DNA of 64,000 nt from Vanilla planifolia. Its lineage: Eukaryota; Streptophyta; Magnoliopsida; Asparagales; Orchidaceae. Location of the stretch: positions 40,950,633 to 41,014,632 of the forward strand of contig CM043875.1 of NCBI GenBank assembly GCA_023846275.1, in the 5' to 3' direction. A program made the position numbers and the translations under genes. This document shows, piece after piece, positions 34,700-47,900 of the stretch. The notes below the pieces were generated by a model, which worked only from the letters and a program-made list of their open reading frames with translations, made no database searches and was not told where the DNA came from. How positions within the stretch are numbered: position 1 is the stretch's first letter; each line of letters opens with the position of its first letter.

Positions 34700-35903
34700 A
34701 CTTATACCGTCAGGTAACGGATGGCAGACGTAACGGAGAGTGGATGGGCTCCGTTAGTGCATAGAACGCTTATGCTTAGTGGGATTTTATATTAATGGAA
34801 AGGAAGAGGATTGGTATTTGTTGGTTGTGGTAACTCGCGGTAGGTGGGCTTTCTCTCTTTTTCGTGGCCAACGTAATTTTATCCATTTTTAAAATTGTTT
34901 TTTGAAACGTTTACTTGGCATATTACTTTCGAAGTTTCGTGCTAACGATTTGAATTGACGACACGTCAGGCTTGCGTGGCAAAGCTTTGACCGGTTGCAT
35001 TCGATCATGTATTCCACGAAGCAAGTTATTTATTTATTTTAATAAAAGGTCATCTTTATTAGTTTTATATTTAGTTTTCCCATTGCAGCTGGCAAAACAA
35101 AAGAGCCTAAAAGATCAATGGGTAATCTTAAGAAGAGATATACGTACAAGTATTAAACATCTTTTTTTGTAAAATAGGGAAACGAATACGGTAAGCATTA
35201 ATCGTTGTAGCATATTGATATTAAAATGTTTTTAAATCACTTTCCGAAATGCTATAATATTATTAAATTCTTCTAAACAATTTAAGTTAAAAAAACTTTC
35301 TTGTACTTCTAAATAGCTTGGTATAATTTCTATGAAATTGTCCTATTATAGACCGGCAAGTAGAGAGTTGGCCATTTGATGGCTACTTAATCAGACAAAG
35401 CTTGTTCCAACGAAGATTCATGAAGGGGCCCAAGCTTTCTGGCTAACAAATCCATCCATCTTCATACAAATATCTTTTATCAAAATTTGTTGTTTATTGA
35501 CATGACTTGATTTTAAAAACCACTTATAAAATCTAGTGTTAAGTTTGTGAATTCCTATGAATAAACACTGGAACTCTTAGGCAACATGTAACAGTGCTAT
35601 GTTTAGTGCAATACTACAGGAAAATGGTAAAAAACTAAACTATTTTACCGATGCTACCTTAAAACCAGAGAACCATTTAAGTCCAGTTTCTTATCATTAC
35701 TCAATGATTTACAATAGGAATACGAATACAGGAGAGACTTGTAGGCAAGAGGCCTAAACTGAGAACAATTAATGAACGATGTCGAAGATTTGGAAGCAAA
35801 AAAAGTCTGTACATACCTCTAAGGCCCAACAGACCATCAGCTAAACTGAGTTCAAACTTTGAGCTGGAGACCACGACATTGGAACTGGAAACTTCTAGTA
35901 TGT
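34700..35903. other. Intergenic region between GDPD promoter and importin 3' end
   Basis: Both genes are on the minus strand, so this holds the distal GDPD promoter and the 3' UTR of the importin-like gene. Short frames at 34,972-35,172 and 35,859-36,065 (plus) are antisense or composition artefacts. No other feature is recognised. Confidence 0.55.
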
Positions 35904-38900
35904 TTATGTTGGATTAGGAAAATTTCGATGGGTTTCAACAAAATCTCTGATGATACGCTTCAGAGTTCTTCCTCCCTTTCCTTGCATGTAGGCATGATCG
36001 GTCGACGCGTCGGCACAGGTTTTGCTTGCAAGATAATCGGATGCTGCGCTTGCAAGGGCATTTAGCCACAGAGGTACAAGTGTTTCAGCTTCTCCTTGTC
36101 TTAGATACTCTGCGGGAAGAGCTTGTACCTAATATATCCATGAAGATATACGTGGTTAGAACAGGAAGAAAATTGATGCTTACAAATTAACTTGTGAAGA
36201 ATCCAAATAATTTCATAAGTTTTTTTTTGTTCAATGAGTTGAATCTTTAAAGAAAATTGATGCTTACAATTTAATTGTAAAATCAATGAGTATCATCAAC
36301 TTCAATAAAATAAAACCCATCAACAAAAAGAGAAGATATGCTAAACTTCTTTTGTTTCTGAACTCTTAGTGTAAGCCAAATTCAAAAAAAATAAAGTACA
36401 TAAGCTCTATCAAACATTTCTTTAAATTATTTTATAAGGGCATTCTTCTAGTTTTAAGGTATAAGAAAATTCATTAGAAAATTGTATGCTACTTTTATGG
36501 TGATGGAGAGCAGCCTGATGCGGTTTGAAATATAGTAATAATTGAGAAAGACAAGTTAGGAAAATACTGTTGATTGTAACCATCCGCCCAAAGTGTTCCA
36601 TGACATAACTGCCGCCCAGGATGTTCTCTCAGCAAGACTGCAAATAGCTCCCAACTGCTGCAAAATTGTTGCAGATTTGTGTACCTATTATGATAAACAA
36701 ACAGGTGAATCCAAGTCATATAAATAACATCAAGGAACTGCTAACCTGAGCTTTGACAAGTTTAAATTATTGCAGAAAACTAATTATTAATCAGAACATC
36801 GTAAGCATTACGGATTTTGTTTCATGAGCAACATCGATATCACAGAGCAAAGGATTCAGAAAAACTTTTGTTTAAGCTCAGATGTGTCCCAATGACTTGA
36901 ACCTTATTAAGGAAAAGGATAAATTATGCATGTTTCATTCGTTGAGTTCATAACAGTGATTCAGCTGGGAAAACTGGAAAAGGGAAAAGGTGGCTAAAAC
37001 TCCGCAAATGCTACAATACTAATTAATAAATCTCTTGACTACCATCCTTAGCTCATTTGAATATAGAAAAATTAGAATTTACAAGCTCTTGGCCATCCTC
37101 ACCATCTTGTGAACATATTTGACAAAACCAAAACAAATAATATACTTGTCACAACACTTGAAAAGTTATTTGACTTGCTCTAATATACTAAAAAATGCAA
37201 ACATTGCAGAAAGATAAAAAGAAAAAAATGAGAATAATTTGTACGAAATAGCCTTTCACCTTTAATAACTCAGCCAAGCAACTACCAATAGTAATAATTT
37301 GTACTGAACGTTTTACTATTACTATCAACACACCAGATTAATTGCATGAAATTATGTTAGTATAGCAGCAGAAGATAGGAGCTATTTTGAAACGAAAAGG
37401 TCTACAAAAATAAACCATAGTACTAGCTTCAATCTACTACAAAAGGTTATGGATCAAAGAACAATAATATTTGCAAAAGATTAAAAGCAAAAGTATAGTT
37501 TATTGCACTGATTTGTTATGCAAATAAATAATTATGCTTGTTCATCCAAGTAATTAAGCAGTAGATGATATTCTTGATATGAAACATACACTCAGCAAAT
37601 TAGAAATCTAAAAGAAGTAGATTACCCTGGACATTGCTGATACCCCAAGTAGAGCATATACGACATTCGATACTAATCCATCACCACTCCTACATAAAAC
37701 TTGAATCATTGTATCGGTTTGAGATCCGGCACTTATTTGAGCCAAAGATTCCAAAAAACAGGAGAGACAGGTATCCAAGAAACCTTGTAGGTTCAGAAGA
37801 AAAGTAGAGTTAAATGTTTACAAATCTGAAACCATTGTTCTACAAAAGAATCTAAGTAAAAAGAAGCCAAAATATGACGAAACATTTAAATTGAGTAATC
37901 TGTAATACTTTTTTGTAAAATATTCAGATAATATTCTGGTTTCGTTTGTTATAAAATATTTCAGTTTTATTCTTTTTCAATTTTATGTGTTTTTATTTGA
38001 TAGATTATTTATGTAGAATATCTTTCTTATTTGATAAGCTATTTATGTAAAGTATTTAGTAGACTATTTTTTTTTCTAATTATAAGATGAATTCTCATCT
38101 ATAAGAAAGATTATACACCAAATGTTTAAAACAAGGAATAAAATTCTTTATAATTTCCTCATGATATGAAAGCTAAACTCCCACTCCTCCAATGTCTTAC
38201 AAGCCAACATGACCAAAGGCATTGATCACTCCTTTGCCTTCCAATTTGCCAATTGCGGACTCAGCCTTGTCCTCATCAATTGCAGCTCAAACAAACTTCA
38301 AGACTTCCCTGTCGTCGGTTTTCCCTTGCTCTTGGGTACCACCATCATTATTACAAAGCTCACCCATATCGCAAGTGTCACGAGGTCTATAACCAGCCAT
38401 GGTTTCTAGAGCATTGATCACAAATGCAAAGCAGATCTATCCTGGCTAAAGTTCTTCGTCAACGGGAATCAACCACACGTATCCATTAATCTCCATCTCA
38501 TCGATGTTGCAGACACAACAATCAAACTCCCATGTCGATTTCCTCTCCCCTAAGAAAGCCCTCATCGACACCCTCTATTGGATTTTCATTAATTTCATCA
38601 TCATGAAAAAGAATCTTGTATATGAAACACAAGACAGCAAAATAAATATTCAATTCCTCCATAACATCCAAAGTCATCTCTAATCATAAACTCTTACCTT
38701 AAAAACAACTGAGATGGCAATAAAATCCTCATTACAAGATGTAACTTAATAGGAATAATTCTCTTCAATGATCCAATTCAGTGATGATGGTTATATGTAG
38801 CAAAGACAAAGATAATTACCTATTCGGTCCAACAACTTCTCCAAAGATAGATGACCTAAACTTCAAACTAAAAGACAAAAAAATAGTATAGTTATGTTCT

Positions 38901-41900
38901 AATTGATTAATTTTAAGTCCAACACAATAGAAGAAAATTTTCTTCATTATGGAGTAACAAGAGAAATCTTAGTAAAAGAAATATATTCAAACGAGGAGAT
39001 ACTTGAAAGCTGTTCGAGATAGAAAGTATCCTACATTATTTGTGGCAAGAGATTTGATTTTGACTCTATTTTAGCATACATGATATTGGCAATAGGTAGA
39101 CATGTGTGAGAAACACACATGGAGATGGACCGAAGATGAAATCAAGCACAAATAAATTATAGAGAGAAAAAAAAGCATATAAATTTTTTTAAACTCAATA
39201 AAACCTTGATAAAGTTTAAGAAAGCATTTGAGGGATAAGACCTTAACTCAATCTCCAAGAAATCTTTTATGAATTCTAAAGAAAAGAAAATAGGAAAATC
39301 ATATTGAGGAATCAAACTATATCTCAGTTGAAAAATGCTATCCTAGTCGTTTGTAGGTCACAAAATCATAACAATGACAACAAAGAAAACTATATTGTGA
39401 CCATTATCGAAATCATGGACACATCAAAGACACATGATGAAAGATTCATGAAGAACTAACCAATTGGAAGCCCTCAAATTCACAAACTAGAGAAAGCCAA
39501 GCCAACATTACTACCACAAGAAAAATTATGTACCAATCAAGTACAACCCATTTAGCAAAGAGCAATTAAATATTTTCAAACAACCAATCAAGCAATCATA
39601 AAAAACTGATTTTACTATTGGAATCAAAATACTTGGCTCAAAAAGGCATTCGTGAATGCTTAGTGCTTGTAAAGGTAATTTGAATTCATGGATTATAGAC
39701 TTAAGAGAATCAAATTGCATGAAAAGTGATAGAGATGTCATAAAAATTTTCAACCTTTGCCATGATAATATACAATCTATATAGCAAATGAATCACTTTT
39801 CAAAGTGATTGGTATTGGATCAGTAAAAATTTCAAAAGACCGAACGCTTCATTCTTTTCTTTTAGTGCCAAAATTAAATAGTAATTTATTGTTAAACAAA
39901 AAACTCATTCAATTAAAATTGTGCCACTAAATTTTCTCTAAATTTTTTTGTAAAGTTTAGATTTCGAATTTAAGAAAGGTCATTAACATTACTAAAAAGT
40001 GCTTAAGGCTCTATTCACTTAAGGTGAATGATTTTTTGTAGAATATTCTGATATTTATAATTAAAACTTGAAAGAATATTCAAATATCATGTAGAATCTT
40101 TCAATTTATACTTTTCCAATACTGTAGATTTTTATTTTACAAACTATTTATGTAAAAAAAAATATTTTATTTGATAGCTATTTATGCAAGGAATCAAGAA
40201 AATTAGTTTTCCTTAACTGCTAGATAATTTCTTTCATATAAGATGGATTTCATACTAAATTCTTAAAGCAATGAATAAAATTCATCATTCACAATTTTAT
40301 AGCTTTTTATTTTACAAGCTATGAAAAAAAAACATTTTATTTGACAAACTATACATGTAAGAAGTCAAGAAAATTATTTTTCCTTAATTGCTAGATAATT
40401 TCTTATATATGAGATGGATTTTATACTACATTCTTAAAGTAATTAATAAAATTCATCATTCACAATTTGCTCAAGGTATTAAGCTAAACTCTCTTCCGAT
40501 ATGGCCTTAGAAGCTGGTGCCACCAATGACATAGGCTGCTCCCTCACCCTCCAACTTACTAGCTATAGCCTTGAACTTATCAATTGCGTCCCTAGCAAAC
40601 CACGAGCATCCCCTAACCTTCTCAGTCTGCATCAACTTCTGATGGATTGATCTCATCAATGCAAACTAGATTTGTCTTGACTAAAGCTCCTCTTCATCAT
40701 AAACCACTATCCCATAAATGTTAATCTCCATCTAAATGGCGTTGCAAATGAAGCAATTGAAATCCACATAAGTCCTCACCAATCACATGAACCCCCATAG
40801 ATGAGAGTTAGTGCCAACATAATCTCCTTGCATAGTATTCAAGCTCCCATTTCATTTTCCTATTCCATTTGAAGTCCTCCCCCAACTCTTCATCATCTTC
40901 ATCCACTTAAGGAAGAGCCTCGCATTGTGAAATACAGGATGACAACAGAGAGACTCAACTCCTCCATAACATCCAAATTCACTTCTAATCATGAAACTAT
41001 GATCTCCAACCTTGACGAAATGTCAGATGATAATAAAATCCTCATTGCAAGACACAAATTCAATAAGAATAATTATCTCCATTATACTCAATTAATGATG
41101 ATGTTCATATGTGACAAAGGCAAAGATAACTACCTAATCTATGCAACAAACTCTTTAAATACAGATGACTAAAAGTTCAAAAATTGGAAGACACAAAATA
41201 GTATAATTATGTCATGGTTAATTATTTTCATGACCAATAAAATAAGGAAAAAAATTTCTTATTTATAAAATAACAAAAGGAATTTGAAAAACAATGAAAG
41301 AAACACATTCAAACAAGAAGAATCTATTAAACTTTTTCAAAACAAAAAGAATTTTATATGATTTGTAATAAGGAGATTGCTTGCAACCAAGTATTTCAAC
41401 ACACAAAATATTGGCAACAAGTACACCTATGTGAGAAAAACATGGAGATGCCATAAACATGGAATTAAGTACAAACAAATTGTAGAGAAGAAACAAATGT
41501 ATAAATTTTTATTTAGGCTTAACAAAAACCTTAATGAAGTTTGAGAAGAAAGTTAAGGGATGACGCTTGAAAGCAATCTCTGAAAAGCCATTTTTTATGT
41601 CCAAAGAGAAGTTTAAAAAAAAGTCACTATGGGGGCTTAAACTATTGCATTTTAGATGGAAAATTCAACATTAGTTGTTCATAAATCTTAGAATCATAGT
41701 AATGACAACAAGCAAAAAAGGGAATGATCATATTGTAAGCTTGGGGAGTCTCAGATGCTGTATTGAAATGGAAATTGCTCGATCAAAAACAAGAATTTCC
41801 AATATCCCAAATGAAATATGATCTATAACTTTTGAAAGAAATAGGAATGCTCAAGTGTCAACCAACAAATATTGATAAAAACGGATTTCATAAGCTTAAA

Positions 41901-44900
41901 GGGAAAACTCATATATTTATCTCTCACAAGAATCAACATTGGTCTCTCTGTTTGTATAATGAACAATCCAAAAGAACACGTGAAGGCAGTACATAAGATC
42001 TTGAGGTACTTATATCTAGTAAAAAGGGCTTACATTTTAGAAAGTTTATAGACAAAAATATTAAGAAATAAAATAATGTTGATTGGGCTGAATCAATAAA
42101 AGATCAAAGATTAAACTTTAGATACACATGTTTTTGAGAAATTTAGTCACGTGACGAAAAAAAAAATTCAATTATGCCGAGAAGTAGTGTAGAAGCCAAA
42201 TTTGAAAGAATAACATATATTATATCTAACGAGATGTAATGAAGAAGACTTCTAAAAAAATTAAAGATTACGATTAAATAACCTATGCAAATGTTATGTG
42301 ACAATTCATCAGTTATTAGTATTACAAATAATCTAATGCATCATGACAAGACAAAGCACAGAAAAAATGACTAATAATTCATAAAAAAATGATAGTACTT
42401 ACTACATCTATCAATTTATCTTGAAATAGACAACCTTACTAAAACCTTACCAAGGAAAAAAATAAAAAATTTGAGTTCCAAGCAAGACTTAATCAATATT
42501 TACAACTCAGCTGAGTGTAGAATATTTTGATGGAACATTCTAATTTTATTCTTTTAGAATATTATGGTTTTATTCATTTTTAATTTTATGCCTTTTTATT
42601 TGGTAGGAAATTTATATAAGTTGTTTCATAAGTTTTTTTTTTCTAATTTTCACATCAATTCTCATCTATAAGAAGGTTACACATTACATGTTCAAAACAA
42701 AGAATAAGATTCTTCTCTTGCAATTTTCTCACATTTGCAAAGCTCTAGCTCTTTAGGACATTCCAATGAACTTTAAGAACAAAATCAATTATAATTGTGC
42801 CTTGTTAGGCACTAGTTTTTACGTACATATACATCTATTTAGGGACAAGAAGATTAATTTGATGATGAAATCAAATATTCAGAATAACTGGATGCAAAAA
42901 GTAGATTACTAGCCAATTCATGCCTAGATAACATACTTCTTTGATAAATATCAAAAAAGACTAGCAATTACTTCCTCCAAGGCAAATTGAAACTGTAAAA
43001 AAGAATGGAATTGCTTGTGTTTGCATGCATGGTTGCATCTTTCACAGACATACAAATGTCAGCCAGCCAGATGGTACAGCTAATTGATGAACCTGGTAAA
43101 GGATGAGGTTTCGTTAACAAACTTCTGAAGTTCCTGGCAGTCTGCCAACAAATCTCTCCAGGCTCTCGCCTGTGATTGTCCATAAGTTACCCAGCACAAC
43201 GGGTGAGGAACTGCATTTTGAATACCTTTTCTCAGGCATGGAAATTTGCCTTCTCTTTTGTCCCGTCACATTTTTAACCCAGAAAAGATAATAATAACTT
43301 TTCATGTGACATAAACATTGAAAACCTTGCTTTCCACCACATCTTTATTACACAACAAGATCTAAAACTCCAGACATCTAAATCTATTCAAAAAAAGCCG
43401 AAGTAGCTACCTAAGTTTCCTAGACCAAAGAACGAGCACTCCGCTAGCCTTTGGATCAAATCAAGCAATACACCAGACATTGGTTAAATTTCATAACGTT
43501 TAACACATTAAAATACAAATCAATAATAGTAATATGAAACAATGAAATACTGAAAAATTGGAAACTCAATTTTTCTCTTTTTAGGCAATTCGACAAGACA
43601 AAGAACAAAATAAAACATAGATGACAAATAATGGCTCATACCAAAAATTTATTATATATTCAGACATTTAATTTTAAAAACATAAATTTGCATAATTATT
43701 ACACACAAGCCTATAAAGCTTTTTTTGATTTGAATACACCTTCAACATAATATTATTCAATAATTAACTCGTCAACATACGAATAAGAATTAGATCACAA
43801 CACATCCATGTCCAACGTTCAATGCATTTGTCCATTTGTATCATATCATATAGCATGTAATACAAATAAAATCTTTGTAGACTACAACTTCCATGTAATT
43901 AAACAATGAAAAAAATATGTGAGAATAAGGACAAGGTCATAACTAAAAAATAGCACAAAGCTAGATTACAAAAGCAATGTGTAGGACTAACAGTAGGATT
44001 TGACGCATATTTCTAAGAATGTAATCCTGAGATATATGCAGAACACAAGATTACATCTGGCACCATTGACAGAAATGTATCATAAAATTTGATACATATT
44101 TAGGCTATGTTTGTTGAAATGCATTTTTTGATCTTTGCTTTCTAAGCGGCTATTGAATGATTTTGGAATGTATAAAAAATTGAAAATTTTTATGAACCAA
44201 TAGGGTTTTTCTTCACAATATCACAACACAAAATAGCTAGAGCAAAGCTTAAAAAAGTATTATTCTCCAAACATTGTTTGAGATAGTTCTCACACCAAAA
44301 GAACAAAAGTAAAACTAGTAGGTCATTTGCTAGATGCATGTAACTATCTTTTTAATCATTCCTATGTGCACGAATGTGCAATAGCAAGGTTAATCATTTA
44401 AAAGCTCTTACATTGATTTTTTGGTTCACTACCAAAAAGAATTTTGAATTATACTGTACTTACAAGACATGTAAGACATAGCAGCCAAAGCAGCTCCCCG
44501 GTGCATGGCTGTACAGCATATAGCAGCCTTTTGGAATGATACCTCAAGCATAGAACCAGCAGCAGTAATCACAGCCTTGGAACACGTCAAAATCAAATCA
44601 ATCATCAAAACAGATTAATAAGCAAAATCTCCTATTTCTAAGGAGATTCAAGTTGAATTCAATAGGCAGACCTTGGGACAAAAACGAACAAAAGCACATG
44701 CAAAGTTAGTGTATGCTTCTACCAAATCTGGCTCTTGATCACAAACATAAGAAGAATTCAGAGAAGCTATTGATTCCGCTGAGTTAAGCCTTTGAAAAGT
44801 GCTGATGCATAACGACCCATATTCTTCTCTGTAGCCAAATGCTTCAATGACAACAGCAGCTGAACATGTTGAGTGAAAAGATGGTAAAAAGACTAAAAAA

Positions 44901-47900
44901 TTTAATGCCTCTTTACGTCATAAGTAGAAGGGCCCAACAAATTAATATCTTGCCAAGTGATAGTGAAAAAACAATTCTCAATTTTTCTGCATTAGGAAAT
45001 ATGTTGCCTAAAAAAATAGGATCGTTGAAACTTCAAAAAAAAAAAAAAAAAAAAAAAAGGTAACCATATTGGTGATAACAACTCGTAGGCATGAACAAGA
45101 GCTTCTCATGCCATCATATAATGTTGGCTCACAAAACAACCGTAACTAATTAAACATTGATAATAGAAGTTGTTCCGAAAATGCATCAACAACATCCCCT
45201 TGATGTTTCGGGCAAGACATTCACGATTGTTCATGTTATTGAGTTACCGGAACTTCCATATTTTTGATTAATCGTGACTTGGCCATTATTTACTGCTACA
45301 ACAACACTAAATGGTATGACTTTGTTTCTACAAAAATAAGGGCATGATATTGCATTTTAGAAAAAGGGAACTAACACATGCATTTCTTGAAGGAATAGTT
45401 CTGAAAAAAATAAAGCAAATGGTGGGAGGGGGGGCCATTGGCTGCTTGGTTTGAGGAGTGTCTTTAAAATGGAAGGTCTAAGACCTTAACATGAAGCATA
45501 TTAGAAGACAACACTACATGGTACCACTTTGTTTCTGCAAAAAAAAATATGATTCTGAATTATAAAAAAGAGAACTAACATCTGTATATCTCATAGGAAT
45601 AGTACTGAAAATACAAAGCAAATAATAATCACAAATGTAGCTTCTTTTCAATAATTAATTAAATATAGTCATGATCTACAATTAGTATGCTCCAAATGTA
45701 GAAATGGAAATAATACTCTAAGCACAATGCTTGCCCTAATATATTAGCTAGTGCAACTTAGATTTTATCGATTCAATAGCTTGAATCTCTAAAAGAACCA
45801 ATAAGTGAATTTGCAAAGCTATCCAATGGATGAAACCCACTGCTACGTAAGACAAGGATAGTAGCATAAAACGTGCACAATAAAAATAACATGAGTAATG
45901 CAGAGCATAACTGCAACTAATATTTGGCAACATGCATACAATGAAAATATGGACACCATGTACCATGTTCCAGAATTAACTACAACAAAATATGAATACT
46001 GGGTTTTGTACCAACATTTGCATAGCATATGCCTTCATTATCAGCTCATATTTAGATGATCATCACTAAATTAAATCAGATGAGTCGTTTCTGTATCATG
46101 CATTTATGTGGAACATAAATAAAAATTAATCAGCATACATCTGATGTACTAATACCCATAAGAACCACAAGCTTCCATAAAAAAAAACAATTATATTCAT
46201 AATATGTATCAACAATGCCATCATGTCTGAGCCACAATTATTTAATATAGAACTCTGATAATAAAAATATATCACTTCAATGCCGTAAAACAACATGCTT
46301 AAATTAACAATTCTCCAAGAAAAATCAATGCATTAAAACAAATTATTAATTAACTTCAGGATTCAATACACAATCAAACGATAGTTTGAATTTTGTAAAC
46401 ATCATTTATGAAAATTCAATTCCATGTTATTCAACCAAGAAGAACTTGTCCAGAATGAAAGCTGAAAGTGAATCAATTAAACCGGGCACAGAACTACATT
46501 GCCCCTAGGCAAGGTTGGCCTGACTCAAAACCTGAGCAGTGCAAAGCAGAGTTGGACCTAAAGAACCGCATTAGATTATGTTACAGCTCAGCACACCCGT
46601 ATCATTAAGCACCCTGTGCAATCATTTCCTAGGTGATCTAAGAAGTATGCTGCTGATACATGACTTGAGACATTGAATAAAATCCGAGTAGCCAGAGTTG
46701 CCAAAATTTCATTCTTTTTTCACTCACTCATCAGAGAAGATGAGGTCGGGTTTGTTAACTTCCAGAATTTGTTTTTGCAATCCTATTTTCCAAAGAAAAA
46801 AAAAAATAGAGAACCAAAAAATAGACTGGCAATTGAAATTCAAGATCCATTTCAACAGATGGAAAGTTGTTAAATCTTGCACAAAACCAACATTCTAAGA
46901 TGAACTTTATAGCATACACAGGATCAACAGTTTAACAGCAATCCAAGGTGGTTTTGAAGTTCAACTTAGACTCCCCTAAATAGAAAATATCCCAAACCTA
47001 TGTGAGATGACACTATTTTAATGCTTGTCCAGAAAAACGCCTGGAAGGATTACAATAAAGCAAAAGCTCAATGAACCTAATGAAAGAAAAAATAAAAAGG
47101 ACATAAAGCCTAATCCCAAAAAAATGAAAAAGATAAATTTCAAATTTAACTTGTTGGGGTAGTCTGTACAATAGGAAATTTAACCAAATTTTAAAACTTC
47201 GTGTCTCCACACTCCCACGGTATATTTATTTCTTCAAAAAACTAATCAAAAGGATTTGAGAAAGAAAATCATTTCAACAGCAAACTTTAAGATTTAATAT
47301 TTGTTGAAGTTATGGTGTTGCATGTGGGTGAGGTATGACCAAAACCAAGTTAAAATTCCACTTCATCATAGTGAGACCACCAACATATTTCCGATCCAGT
47401 TAAGTTTGCACTAAACAAAATAAAAACAGTAGGCTTGCTCCAGCCACCAAGGAGTGCAGCACACCCTTCTTAGTCATTTCAATGGTTAATGAAGATGAAT
47501 ATTAAAAACATAAAAGCACCATTGACTAGAACATGATTCTACCTGTTTTTATATAGCACTCATGGGTCTGAAACAACAAAAAATTGGCAGATAAGCAGTC
47601 AAGCACTTTTGGCAGTAACATATGGAACTGCTCTCCTGAAAAGAAACAAATCACGAATAACTCAAAAAAAATAATATCCATAAATTTAAGGAGAAACCAA
47701 TTATGTAGGCGATAAACACAGTACCCGAAGAATGGATTGCCTGAGAAAGGCAACGGCATGCAGCTGCTGACAAATTACCATTCTCCATATGAGCAGAATT
47801 GAAAATTTTTTCCAATGGTGGCCAAACCATACAAAGAATTACAAGAATGGTGTCATCCTCAGTCTGATCAGTTGACAGAGGAGCACTGAGATGCCCAAGA

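Larger units (their letters stand above)
37914..42731 (+). mobile_element. Tandem Ty1/copia array: LTR-internal-LTR-internal-LTR
   Basis: Three related LTRs (37,914-38,161; 40,037-40,473; 42,516-42,731) alternate with two related internal regions. Each LTR begins TGTA(G/A)AATATT and ends CTCA. Both internal regions begin with a degenerate tRNA-Met-type primer site, followed by the same leader of about 450 bp and a copia gag. Only the second retains the end of pol (RT C-terminus and RNase H) up to the third LTR. Frames are broken. This arrangement arises by unequal recombination between LTRs of copies or by tandem insertion. The whole array lies in one 6.7-kb intron of the importin-like gene, antisense to it, with its left end only 130 bp from the next exon. 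Confidence 0.8.

Noticed and set aside
43100..43180. Possible extra importin exon on the minus strand ([17 protein letters not shown] after an acatcacag-like acceptor)
   Set aside because: The protein is continuous from the exon ending at 44,464 to the exon starting at 37,783 (split codon T|GT, residues MSY...CFLD, as in the plant family). The candidate would disrupt that and has a stop soon after.
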